From Anaerolineales bacterium (GTDB lineage: Bacteria > Chloroflexota > Anaerolineae > Anaerolineales > UBA11579): a stretch of 34,697 nt of DNA. The notes beneath the pieces were generated by a model. That model was not told where the DNA came from. It worked only from the letters and a program-made list of their open reading frames with translations, and searched no databases. Positions 15,301-23,829 of this stretch are shown one piece after another (the stretch's first letter is position 1; every line of letters starts with the position of its first letter). The translations under genes were made by a program, and so were the position numbers. The stretch covers positions 1-34,697 of the forward strand of contig JANWHN010000021.1 of NCBI GenBank assembly GCA_025450445.1, given 5' to 3'.

Positions 15301-16415
15301 GCAGGAACTTCGAGAACGTCTGCGGTTTGGATTGAGACGGCTTGTTGTGCGGCAATAATGCCGCCGCCGACCACCTCGCCGTTCACGTAGAAGACTGCCG
15401 CTTGCCCCGGCGTTATATCGAGAATAGGATCCACAAATTCAACTTTGGCGCTGCCATCTGCACACGGAGTGACGCGCGCGGCTGCTTTGCGCGCGCTGTA
15501 CCGATTTTTGACTTCTGCGTCAAAAGATTGGCTAGGTGCAACTCCGCTTACCCAGTTGATCGTTTCAGCGACGAGCTCAGAATTTCCCAACTCATGCTTG
15601 TAACCAACGACCAGCGAGTTCGTGCTGTGATCCTTGCCAAGCACGTATAGTGGCTCGGCCGCCGCAATCCCCAAACCTTTGCGCTGCCCGATCGTGTAAT
15701 GCACCAGTCCGGCATGTTCGCCGAGCTGGTTGCCGGCGTTATCGATGATCGAGCCCGGCTTCTCTAATTCGGGTTGATGGCGATGCAGAAAGTCGCGATA
15801 ATCCTGGCCGGCTAGGAAACACAAATCCTGGCTCTCTTTTGAAATCGCGGCGGGCAAGTCCAGATCTGCCGCAATCTTGCGCACTTCGGGCTTGGTCAGA
15901 TCACCTAGTGGAAAGATCGCATGCTTTAATTTTTCTTGATTGAGAACGTGCAGCACATAGGATTGATCTTTGTGCGCATCGACAGCTTCAAACAAGCGCA
16001 CGGGCTCGCCTTCTTTGCGCGTAAGACGCACGTAATGACCAGTTGCCATGTAATCGGCGCCGAGCGCAAGTGCGCGGCTCAGAAGGAAATCCCAGCGGAT
16101 CTCCCGGTTGCAGGCCAGACACGGATTAGGGGTCTGCCCAGCCGCGTACCCATCCAGAAAATATTGCACGACCACATTGCGGAAGCTCTGCTGCGCGTTA
16201 ACTGCGTAAAACGGGATGCCCAGTTGCCCAGCCACTCGGCGAGCGATATTCATCGCCGCCGGTGTGCAGCAGCGGTTGGACATCTCTTTGCCCGGTTCGC
16301 TCCACAGGCGCAACATCATCCCGATGACTTCGTAGCCTTGCTGCTGCAACAAGGCCGCCGCCACCGAGCTGTCCACGCCGCCGCTCATGGCGACGACGAC
16401 TTTGGGTTTCGTCAC
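15297..16415 (-). CDS. mnmA: tRNA-specific 2-thiouridylase MnmA
   Basis: Puts sulfur on U34 of tRNA Lys, Glu and Gln in an ATP-dependent reaction. 372 residues. Seen: PP-loop SGGVDSS (11-17), NPCLACN with the catalytic Cys102 (and an extra Cys99 where the E. coli enzyme has Asp), GHY at about 126-128, KDQSYVL (149-155), and the second catalytic cysteine Cys199 in SQDLCF. The gene overlaps the upstream cysteine desulfurase by ATGA, which matches its need for persulfide sulfur. Confidence 0.96.
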   Translation of the reverse strand: MTKPKVVVAMSGGVDSSVAAALLQQQGYEVIGMMLRLWSEPGKEMSNRCCTPAAMNIARRVAGQLGIPFYAVNAQQSFRNVVVQYFLDGYAAGQTPNPCLACNREIRWDFLLSRALALGADYMATGHYVRLTRKEGEPVRLFEAVDAHKDQSYVLHVLNQEKLKHAIFPLGDLTKPEVRKIAADLDLPAAISKESQDLCFLAGQDYRDFLHRHQPELEKPGSIIDNAGNQLGEHAGLVHYTIGQRKGLGIAAAEPLYVLGKDHSTNSLVVGYKHELGNSELVAETINWVSGVAPSQSFDAEVKNRYSARKAAARVTPCADGSAKVEFVDPILDITPGQAAVFYVNGEVVGGGIIAAQQAVSIQTADVLEVPA

Positions 16416-17581
16416 GCGATCTCCAGGCTACGCACGCGCGCTAGTAGTTTGGGCAGGGTGGTCAGGAAGGATTCAATATCTTCATTTGTGGTGTGGATAC
16501 CCAGGGTGACTCGTAGCGAGCCCAGCGCCCAATCGCGGGAGAATCCCATCGCCAGCAGCACGTCACTGGGCTCCGGGTCGCCGGTCTTGCAGGCCGAGCC
16601 GGACGAGCAGGCGAACCCGGCGTTGTCCAGCAGCATGAGCAGCGCATTTCCGTCCACGCCCTTGAAAACAAAACTGGCATGGTTTGCCAAGCGCAGGTGG
16701 CGATGTCCGCTGAGTTTAGTGTCAGGGATTGATTTGAGAACGCCTTCAATAACTTTGTCGCGCAGTTTGCTTAGTTTGCCGGCGCGCTGCTCGATTTCCG
16801 TTTGCGCAATCTCGAAGGCTGTAGCCATGCCCACGATATAAGCCACGTTGGGCGTCCCAGCTCGCAGCCCGAATTCATGGCTGCCTCCGGTTTGCATAGG
16901 CAGCAACGGTGTTCCGCTGCGCACGTAGAGCGCTCCGACGCCCTTAGGACCATAGAATTTATGAGCCCCAATCGAAAGCAGATCGACACCCAGCTTTTGC
17001 ACATCTAGCCGCAAATAGGCGCCAGATTGGACCGCATCGCTGTGGAGTGCAACGCCTCGTTCCCGGCAAATTGCGGCGATTTCTTCAATCGGGTTGATGG
17101 TGCCGATCTCGTTATTTCCCAAAATGATCGAGGCTAAGGCCGTTTCGGGCCGAATCCGCTTTGAAACTTCTTCCGGTTGCACCATTCCTAATTCGTCAAC
17201 TGGCAGCAATTCAAGTTCAAATCCAAAATGGCTTGCAAGCTGCTCCGCAGTCTTTGAAATAGCATGGTGCTCTACCGGGCTCATCAAAATGTGGTTCGCT
17301 CCGCGCTTTTGTCGCGCCGCCATGGCGGCTCCGCCCAGAGCCAGATTGTCGCTTTCAGTTCCGCCGGACGTGAAAATGATCTCTTCCGGTTTCGCATTCA
17401 ACAGGTCGGCCATTCGCTGGCGGGCGTCTTCCAAGGCCGTTTCCGCCCGCTGCCCAAACCCATGCACCGAGGAAGGGTTGCCGAAATCCGCGCCAAAATA
17501 AGGCTGCATCGCCTCCAAAACGCGCGGATCCAGGGGTGTTGTGGCCGCGTAATCTAAATAAATCGGCTTGCTACCGGACAT
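16412..17581 (-). CDS. Cysteine desulfurase (IscS/NifS family)
   Basis: A PLP enzyme that takes sulfur from cysteine as a persulfide for tRNA thiolation and Fe-S assembly. 389 residues. Landmarks: YLDYAATTP (8-16), VEHHA with His105, the PLP lysine Lys208 in GAHKFYGPKG, and the persulfide cysteine in SSGSACK (Cys331; Cys325 is also close), all typical of class I. The ATGA overlap with mnmA indicates that MnmA is a main sulfur acceptor. iscS-like by sequence, but a definite iscS/nifS name is not supported. It starts 18 bp after the stop of the large membrane protein gene. Confidence 0.95.
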   Translation of the reverse strand: MSGSKPIYLDYAATTPLDPRVLEAMQPYFGADFGNPSSVHGFGQRAETALEDARQRMADLLNAKPEEIIFTSGGTESDNLALGGAAMAARQKRGANHILMSPVEHHAISKTAEQLASHFGFELELLPVDELGMVQPEEVSKRIRPETALASIILGNNEIGTINPIEEIAAICRERGVALHSDAVQSGAYLRLDVQKLGVDLLSIGAHKFYGPKGVGALYVRSGTPLLPMQTGGSHEFGLRAGTPNVAYIVGMATAFEIAQTEIEQRAGKLSKLRDKVIEGVLKSIPDTKLSGHRHLRLANHASFVFKGVDGNALLMLLDNAGFACSSGSACKTGDPEPSDVLLAMGFSRDWALGSLRVTLGIHTTNEDIESFLTTLPKLLARVRSLEIA

Positions 17582-17599
17582 GTTGCGATTATAGCGTGC

Positions 17600-19723
17600 C
17601 TATTCGCAGACTAAATCGGACTGCACTCGCTCCGTGATTTCAAATGCGTCCGGGTCGTAAGCGAATGAATTTTGTATCCGCCCCCAAGTGTTGCATAACA
17701 TGATCTGCATTGAGGCGTCCATCCCAAACGCGCGACTGGTCAGGGCTTCGGCTGTCGCCCATTGCCCGACATGTGCGTAGCCTTCAACGAAAACTGGGAG
17801 CTCGGAGGCGTGCCGCGGTTCAAACTCGGCGAGGCCTCCATCCCCAAGTGCAGCCACATGTGGCCAATCCCTAAGTTGCCGCGCCAACTCTGCTTGTTCA
17901 AAATAAAAACACCAATCGGGCAAATGCTGTGCGCCAAGCACTTCATCAGGCCATTCCCTCCTTGCAAGAAGGTCAGTGTTGATAAGCGTGGTATCGGAGA
18001 AGGGCAGCGCGGCTACCGTCAATTCTGGGAAAGCTGGAAACTCACGCGAGAAAACCGGATCGATCAGTTCAGGCTTGTCGGCGTAGAAATCTGCGCCCAA
18101 CAAATGTGGATGGCCGGCGTCATAAATCGAATCGAGCACACGCAGGCAGTAGGGTGGTTGGTAATAAAGTAGCAACACATCCGCGCTTGACCCACGAAAG
18201 ATGAAGAAACGATACGTCGCTTCGTACTCTGCGGCTTCCTCAAGGCTTGGCATATGCCCGCCACTTATTCGCAAGTCTAGATAGCGAACCATATACGGCA
18301 GGTCGATGAAATCCTCGATCTTGTATTCCCAATCGTAATAGTCAGTTGGCGGATCTAAATCGGGTGCGTACATCCAGTTGATCGGTGCAGCCATCGAATT
18401 GTCGCTCTCGTGCTCGAACGGCAGTTCCTCGCTCACAAGAGTTGTCGCGTGTACTAGGCCAGGCACGCGCCAGGCCAACTGATTTAGGAATGTCACTTGT
18501 GATTGCCAGTCGATGCGAAAAGCCAGGGCATTGAGAAAATGAAGACCCACCGCCAGCCCGATGAAAACGGAAAACACAATCGCCCGGACCACCTTTGGCC
18601 TTATCGCAAAGTCAATCACTCCGGCTAGCAGCAAACTGGACCCAAGCATCATCGGTAGCGCCAGCCGGTCGCTCGGAAACGACAGGCTGAACGGCAGTTG
18701 AGGGATCCAAAACACGATCCCGCCCACCAGCAACATGATCAATCCAAGGGCAATGGCTTCTAGCCTCCACTCGCGGTCTTTGCTTTGGTTGTTTTGCAAG
18801 AATTGAAATGTTGCTGTCCCGGCGAGCGCAGCCGCGGCTAGCAGCCAGAAATAGCGCACGCCCGACTGACCGGCGAGGTCAGCTGATGGAAACGTGAAAG
18901 CCCGCGCCCAGATATCCAACGTCGCCACGCGCAGATCAGTCAACACTGTGCCCACAAACTGCTGCAGTGCTGGCAACGGGTTGACCCGGATCGCATCCAG
19001 CAGGTCAAGTGAATATGCGCCGTATCGCGAGATGTACGAATGCCACAGAAGCACGGCGATTAACAGCGCCAAATAAGGCGCCCACGCAACCGCCACATTG
19101 CGAATTGTTTTTTGTTTTGCGTCCAAAGCAAGCCACAAAATAAAAGGTCGCGCCAGCTCCAGACCGTGGAAATAATCGGAGGTGAGCATCGCTAGCAGGG
19201 CGGTAGCGAGCGCCATGCCGCGCAAACCCCATGGCGAAGCAGCCTGTTCCGCTTTGACCATTAGCGTCACTGAAACCAGGAACGAGATCAGCGCGACCAG
19301 ATGCGGCGCACTATTTACTGAGACGAATTGCTGACTGAAACCTGGAAAAACGAGAAACAGAGCCGCCACCCAAAAGGTGCGCACCTTATCCGCCGGCCAA
19401 ACGGTCCTGATTAGCCACCATACCGCCACGGCCGAGCTGTATCGCAACAGAAACGTGAAGATCTGCCAGTAAAGTGGTATCTCTCCAAATATCTTGTTCC
19501 CGATGTAAATGACCAAGCCGGAAAGCGGCCTCTGGAACTGGAAATACTTGATGCTTTCCGCGTCGGAGATGGATGAAAGCCACGAGATCGGCCAGTCGTC
19601 CCAATAGAAGCCCATCCAGTTGACGTAAATCCCGTAGCAGACCAGCGCCAGCCCGAAGAGGGCGACGGGGGCTGCCAAGGTGTGCTGGGCTAGGTCGCGA
19701 AGCTTCGTTGCCAGGGTCTTCAT
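17600..19723 (-). CDS. Large multispan membrane protein, GT-C-like
   Basis: 707 residues. About eleven hydrophobic helices fill residues 15-410, and a soluble domain of about 300 residues follows (rich in Trp, Tyr and acidic residues). The first loop contains FYWDDW (39-44), the acidic motif position of GT-C glycosyltransferases, and RPLSGLVIYIGNKIFG follows. This suggests a polyprenyl-linked sugar transferase or polymer-building enzyme, but the match is to overall layout only. It is the first gene of the minus-strand run that continues with cysteine desulfurase and is divergent from the phosphohexomutase. Confidence 0.6.
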   Translation of the reverse strand: MKTLATKLRDLAQHTLAAPVALFGLALVCYGIYVNWMGFYWDDWPISWLSSISDAESIKYFQFQRPLSGLVIYIGNKIFGEIPLYWQIFTFLLRYSSAVAVWWLIRTVWPADKVRTFWVAALFLVFPGFSQQFVSVNSAPHLVALISFLVSVTLMVKAEQAASPWGLRGMALATALLAMLTSDYFHGLELARPFILWLALDAKQKTIRNVAVAWAPYLALLIAVLLWHSYISRYGAYSLDLLDAIRVNPLPALQQFVGTVLTDLRVATLDIWARAFTFPSADLAGQSGVRYFWLLAAAALAGTATFQFLQNNQSKDREWRLEAIALGLIMLLVGGIVFWIPQLPFSLSFPSDRLALPMMLGSSLLLAGVIDFAIRPKVVRAIVFSVFIGLAVGLHFLNALAFRIDWQSQVTFLNQLAWRVPGLVHATTLVSEELPFEHESDNSMAAPINWMYAPDLDPPTDYYDWEYKIEDFIDLPYMVRYLDLRISGGHMPSLEEAAEYEATYRFFIFRGSSADVLLLYYQPPYCLRVLDSIYDAGHPHLLGADFYADKPELIDPVFSREFPAFPELTVAALPFSDTTLINTDLLARREWPDEVLGAQHLPDWCFYFEQAELARQLRDWPHVAALGDGGLAEFEPRHASELPVFVEGYAHVGQWATAEALTSRAFGMDASMQIMLCNTWGRIQNSFAYDPDAFEITERVQSDLVCE

Positions 19724-19800
19724 CGAGCCGTCATTTTATCTTTGGCGGTTAGGGTCTCAGCCAAAATAGCATGGCAGAATTAGGTCTGAGAGCCAAATCC

Positions 19801-19809
19801 TGTTATAAT
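19801..19809 (+). promoter_or_regulatory. Extended -10 element of the phosphohexomutase operon
   Basis: TGTTATAAT is a perfect extended -10. The -35 region at 17 bases is poor, as is common with extended -10 promoters. It lies about 52 bases before the start codon at 19861, which has AAGGAG close by. Confidence 0.6.
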
Positions 19810-19860
19810 CAGATTGTACAAAATATCACATTCGACCAAGCTCTGACCTGAAAAGGAGCC

Positions 19861-21282
19861 ATGGCCAAAGACATCAAGTTTGGGACAGACGGCTGGCGAG
19901 GGGAAATTGCCAGGGATTACACCTTCGACTCGGTGCAGCGCGCCGCACAGGGTTTTGCCACCTATATCAAGAAATTGAATATAGCCGGAATGGGCGTGGT
20001 TGTCGGCTATGACATGCGCTTCCATTCCGAGAACTTTGCCGCCGCTGTGGCCGAGGTCTTAGCTGGCAACGGCATCCGCGCATATCTGACTCAGGACGCG
20101 ACCCCCACGCCCGTTATCGCCTACGCCGTGCTCACCCAAAAGGCTGCCGGCGCGGTCAACATCACCGCCTCCCATAATCCGCCGACCGACAACGGCTTCA
20201 AGGTCCGCGACGAAAACGGCGGGGCCATCGATCCCGAAGGGCTCATCGAGATCGAGAATGCCATCCCGGATTCGATCGTCGGTGTCACTCGCATGCCGCT
20301 TGCTGAAGCAAAAGAAAAGGGACTTGTTCAAATTTTCGATGCTGCTCCCAAGTACATTGAGCACCTCAAAGACCTCATCGATTTGCAGCCCCTGAAAGAT
20401 GCCGGCTTCACAGTGATGGTCGACACAATGTGGGGCAATGGGGCGGGTTGGTTCCCGCGGCTGCTAGCGGGTGGCAAGACCCGCGTGATCGAGATCCATA
20501 ATCACCGCAACCCGATCTATCCTGAAATGCAACGCCCGGAGCCAATCCAGCCGAATGTAGATGCCGGCTTGCAAGCTACGTTGGATAACAAGGCTGATGT
20601 TCTGCTTATCACCGATGGCGACGCGGACCGCATGGGCCTTGGCGACGAAAAAGGTAAGTTCGTCGACCAGCTCCGCGTCTACGGACTGCTGGCTTATTAC
20701 TTGCTCGAGATCCGTGGCCAGCGCGGCCCAATTGTGAAGACATTGTCCACCACGACGATGCTGAACAAACTCGGCAAGATTTACGATGTGCCGGTTTACG
20801 AAACCGGTGTCGGCTTCAAATACGTCGCCCCCAAGATGCAGGAAGTCGACGCCATCATCGGCGGCGAAGAATCTGGCGGCTACGCTTTCCGCGGCAACGT
20901 GCCCGAGCGCGACGGCATCCTCGCCGGCTTGTACTTTCTGGACATGATGGTCAAGACCGGCAAGAAACCGACCGAGCTGATCGAGTTGCTCTTCGCCAAG
21001 GTTGGCGCGCACTATTACGATCGCATCGACAGTTTGTTCAGCGGCGACCGGGCCGCCCGCGAGAAAATGATCCTGGACGCCAAGCCCTCGACCATCGGCG
21101 GACTGAAAGTAGCCGGCCTCGATACCACCGATGGTTTCAAATTCAATCTCGACGACGGCGGTTGGCTGCTCATTCGTTTCTCGGGCACCGAGCCCAAGAT
21201 GCGCGTGTATTGCGAAACGACTCATGGCGATAAGGTGCAAGCGATCTTGCAAGATGGCCTCAAGATCGCCGGATTAAAATAG
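19861..21282 (+). CDS. Alpha-D-phosphohexomutase (phosphoglucomutase/phosphomannomutase family)
   Basis: Moves phosphate between C1 and C6 of hexoses. 473 residues with all four family sites: the phosphoserine loop TASHNP (102-107, Ser104), the metal loop DGDADR (252-257), the sugar loop GEESGG (335-340) and the phosphate-binding [10 protein letters not shown] (439-448). The start FGTDGWRG is typical. Whether glucose, mannose or both is the substrate cannot be decided. It supplies sugar phosphates for glycan synthesis and heads an operon with tatD and a polyprenyl synthase; the tatD GTG follows its TAG with no gap. Confidence 0.95.
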   Translation: MAKDIKFGTDGWRGEIARDYTFDSVQRAAQGFATYIKKLNIAGMGVVVGYDMRFHSENFAAAVAEVLAGNGIRAYLTQDATPTPVIAYAVLTQKAAGAVNITASHNPPTDNGFKVRDENGGAIDPEGLIEIENAIPDSIVGVTRMPLAEAKEKGLVQIFDAAPKYIEHLKDLIDLQPLKDAGFTVMVDTMWGNGAGWFPRLLAGGKTRVIEIHNHRNPIYPEMQRPEPIQPNVDAGLQATLDNKADVLLITDGDADRMGLGDEKGKFVDQLRVYGLLAYYLLEIRGQRGPIVKTLSTTTMLNKLGKIYDVPVYETGVGFKYVAPKMQEVDAIIGGEESGGYAFRGNVPERDGILAGLYFLDMMVKTGKKPTELIELLFAKVGAHYYDRIDSLFSGDRAAREKMILDAKPSTIGGLKVAGLDTTDGFKFNLDDGGWLLIRFSGTEPKMRVYCETTHGDKVQAILQDGLKIAGLK

Positions 21283-22086
21283 GTGCTGGTAGATACACAC
21301 TGCCATCTCGACTTCGAGCAATTCGACGAAGATCGGCTGGCGGTGGTGACAAATGCTCAGAGGGCCGGGGTAGGTGTGATTTTGAACCCCAGCGTGGATT
21401 TAGAAAACAGCGCCAAAGTGTTGGCGCAGACCGCAAGGTTTGATGGCTTATATGCTGCGATCGGGGTGCACCCGAACAGTAGTAACGGTTGGACGGATGA
21501 AAGCGAATCAAAATTGAAAGAGATGGCGCAAGACAAAAAAGTGGTTGCGATCGGCGAAATAGGCTTGGACTATTATCGCGAAAAAGCGCCTAAAGATGTC
21601 CAGCACAAAGTCTTGCGCGAGCAACTTGATTTGGCAGCCGAAATGGAATTACCTGTCATTATTCACAATCGTGAATCTAGCGAAGACGTGCTTGCCATGT
21701 TGCTCGATTGGCAGGCCGAGCTAAGTCGCGCCGGCTCGCCGCTGGCTCAGCGGCCCGGCGTACTGCACTCGTTTTCCGGAGACCTTGCGATGGCTGAGAA
21801 AGCGGTCACGGCTCACTATTTCATTGGCTTCACTGGCCCACTGACGTTCAAGAATGCGCCTGTTTTACGGAAGATCGCCGCTGCTCTTCCAATCGAAAAC
21901 GTTCTCGTCGAGACTGACAGCCCGTTTCTCGCCCCGCATCCGCTGCGCGGCAAACGCAACGAGCCCGCTAATGTGAAGCTCGTCGCCGAAAAACTGGCCG
22001 AGATCAAAGGTCTGTCATTCGAAGAAATCGCTAATATCACGACCGCTAACGCCCAACGACTATTTCTCTTTGGGGAGCGCCAGTGA
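21283..22086 (+). CDS. tatD: TatD-family metal-dependent nuclease
   Basis: TIM-barrel hydrolase/deoxyribonuclease, 267 residues, starting with GTG directly after the previous stop. Metal ligands: His6 and His8 in DTHCHLD, Glu in IGEIGLDYY (about 100), His in PVIIHNRES (about 128), His in HSFSGD (about 163) and Asp in VETDSPFLAP (about 213). Family members act in DNA repair and RNA or D-amino-acyl-tRNA processing; the real substrate is open. The last four bases overlap the next gene (GTGA). Confidence 0.93.
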   Translation: MLVDTHCHLDFEQFDEDRLAVVTNAQRAGVGVILNPSVDLENSAKVLAQTARFDGLYAAIGVHPNSSNGWTDESESKLKEMAQDKKVVAIGEIGLDYYREKAPKDVQHKVLREQLDLAAEMELPVIIHNRESSEDVLAMLLDWQAELSRAGSPLAQRPGVLHSFSGDLAMAEKAVTAHYFIGFTGPLTFKNAPVLRKIAAALPIENVLVETDSPFLAPHPLRGKRNEPANVKLVAEKLAEIKGLSFEEIANITTANAQRLFLFGERQ

Positions 22087-23048
22087 CCACGCTAGATTTC
22101 CAGACCCGCGTTCAAGACTTGCTTCCCGAGGTTGAAGCGCGCATGCGCCAGCAAGTGCAGGGCTATCACCACATTTTGCAGTCCGCCCTGGATCATTTAC
22201 TTTCTTCGGGCGGCAAGCGCGTGCGGCCTACGCTGGCCCTGCTCACCAGCTCTATGCTTGGAGTCGAGCATGAGATCAGCATCAACCTCGCTGCCGCGGT
22301 TGAATTGCTCCACACAGCCACGCTGGTTCATGACGACCTGATCGATGGCTCCACCGTCCGCCGCGGTATCCCTACCATCAATGCCGAATTCAGCGATGCG
22401 GCCACTATCCTCACCGGCGATTTCCTTTTCTCTCAAGCCGCCTGGCTGGGTTCGCAGGTCCGTTCCGTACAGGTGATGGCTCTCTTCGCCAAGACGCTCT
22501 CCACGATCGTGAATGGCGAGATCGTGCAGATCTTCGAGCGCAATGCGGTCACCGACCGCCAGGCTTACATCGAGCGCATTTACGCAAAGACCGCGTCCAT
22601 GTTCGAGCTGGCCGCCGCTGCGCCCGCTTATATCGTCAATCAGGAAGACCGCTATTTTGAGCCGCTGCGCGCGTACGGATACGGGATCGGCATGGCCTTC
22701 CAAATGGTCGACGACGTGCTCGATTTCTCATCCGATGTTGTCACAATGGGCAAGCCGGTGGCCAGCGACCTGCGCCTGGGTTTAATCACATTACCGGCTC
22801 TCCATTATTTAGAGACCAATCCCGAGGATGATCGAATGCGATCATTGCAAAGCGGCAGCAAGCTCGATGACACCGCAATGGAATCTCTGGTCAAAGATAT
22901 TCGCGCCAGTGGCGCTGTCCAGCGCGCCCACGACGAAGCGGATTCCATGGCGCAGAGCGCGCTCGACGCGCTCGAGCAGGTGCCTGCCGGTTATGAACGC
23001 GACGCGCTCACAGAGCTCGCAGAATATGTTGTGGCGCGCTTGCATTGA
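22083..23048 (+). CDS. Long-chain polyprenyl diphosphate synthase
   Basis: Adds isopentenyl units in trans to build the side chain of quinones. 321 residues. First aspartate-rich motif DDLID (84-88) followed by STVRRG, second motif DDVLD (210-214), and GGKRVRP (43-49) near the N-terminus. The residues before the first motif (ELLHTATLVH) are small or aliphatic at the chain-length positions, typical of hepta- to decaprenyl synthases. GTG start overlapping the tatD stop. Chain length is not determinable by eye. Confidence 0.93.
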   Translation: MTTLDFQTRVQDLLPEVEARMRQQVQGYHHILQSALDHLLSSGGKRVRPTLALLTSSMLGVEHEISINLAAAVELLHTATLVHDDLIDGSTVRRGIPTINAEFSDAATILTGDFLFSQAAWLGSQVRSVQVMALFAKTLSTIVNGEIVQIFERNAVTDRQAYIERIYAKTASMFELAAAAPAYIVNQEDRYFEPLRAYGYGIGMAFQMVDDVLDFSSDVVTMGKPVASDLRLGLITLPALHYLETNPEDDRMRSLQSGSKLDDTAMESLVKDIRASGAVQRAHDEADSMAQSALDALEQVPAGYERDALTELAEYVVARLH

Positions 23049-23101
23049 TGCCCATTTAATGTTAACTTTGTGGCTTGTACCTGAGTGAACAAGGAGAAAA
23101 C

Positions 23102-23695
23102 ATGGATCTGAAAAACAAATTGGACGCACGAATTTCAAAATGGGCGCTTTTGAAGCACCCTTTTTATCAGGCCTGGGAAATGGGTGACTTGCCCGTCGAC
23201 GCACTGCGGACTTACGCACGCGAATACGGCGCCTTCATACGCCAGATGCCAGCTGGCTGGGAAACGTTGAACGACACTGAAACCGCAAACGAGGAGCGCG
23301 AGCACACTGCGCTCTGGCAAGACTTCGCTGCGGGCTTGAACACCGAAATAAGTGAAGCCGGATTGCCCGCCGCTGTTGCGCTTGTTGAGAAATCCGGCAA
23401 GCTCTTCACCAGCCAGGCTACCGCTCTCGGCGCGCTGTATGCTTTCGAAGCCCAGCAGCCCGAGACTGCCAAGACCAAGCTGGCTGGGTTGCGCAAGCAC
23501 TACAGCTTGCCCATCACAGCCGAGCCTTACTTTAAGCAGCACTCCGCAAACGAGCACGAGGCTGCCAAATTGTTGGAAAGCATCTCGGCTCTCTCGCCCG
23601 AAGATCAAGCCGTCGCTCTGGAAGCCTGCGAGCAAATGAGCGCCGCCCTCTGGGACGCACTCACCGATATTTACGATACTCACGTTAAGATGTAA
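23102..23695 (+). CDS. Haem-oxygenase-fold protein (TenA/PqqC/CADD-like)
   Basis: 197 residues, all helical. ATG 23102 chosen because AGGAG lies six or seven bases upstream. The start LLKHPFYQAWEMGDLPVDALRTYAREYGAFI matches the CADD/PqqC group, some of which are di-iron enzymes that make p-aminobenzoate or cut fatty acids. Likely ligand positions are His68 (EREHTALW), Glu116 (LYAFEAQQP), His147 and Glu151 (KQHSANEHE). By my alignment the first Glu and the last His of the six-ligand set are not in place (Thr61 and Ala154), so metal binding may be altered. Function is not assigned further. A terminator follows. Confidence 0.75.
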   Translation: MDLKNKLDARISKWALLKHPFYQAWEMGDLPVDALRTYAREYGAFIRQMPAGWETLNDTETANEEREHTALWQDFAAGLNTEISEAGLPAAVALVEKSGKLFTSQATALGALYAFEAQQPETAKTKLAGLRKHYSLPITAEPYFKQHSANEHEAAKLLESISALSPEDQAVALEACEQMSAALWDALTDIYDTHVKM

Positions 23696-23708
23696 TTTGC
23701 CCCAAATC

Positions 23709-23739
23709 AAAGAGCCGCTCATCGAGCGGCTCTTTTTTT
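23709..23739 (+). terminator. Intrinsic terminator
   Basis: A 9-bp stem AGAGCCGCT/AGCGGCTCT with short loop and seven T's, right after the CADD-like gene. Confidence 0.9.
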
Positions 23740-23752
23740 GTTCTCGCCTATC

Positions 23753-23793
23753 GGCATTGCGAGGCCGCTCAAGCGACCGTGGCAGTCTCCCAC
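23753..23793 (+). repeat. Candidate dispersed intergenic repeat
   Basis: GGCATTGCGAGGCCGC...GTGGCAGTCTCCC resembles the CATTGCGAG...GCAATCTCC intergenic repeats seen in many bacterial genomes. Only one copy is in the window, so repetition cannot be shown here. Confidence 0.4.
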
Positions 23794-23829
23794 CTTAGCT
23801 CGCACATGTGACTGATAAACTAAAACACC

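Noticed and set aside
15035-15355. Long N-terminal extension of the zinc-ribbon gene (311-residue reading)
   Set aside because: It overlaps the small membrane protein and the mnmA 3' end in another frame and reads as Arg/Trp-rich shadow sequence; the TAATG start at 15034 is better.
20464-21252. 262-residue minus-strand frame inside the phosphohexomutase gene
   Set aside because: Antisense shadow; the plus frame has every family motif.
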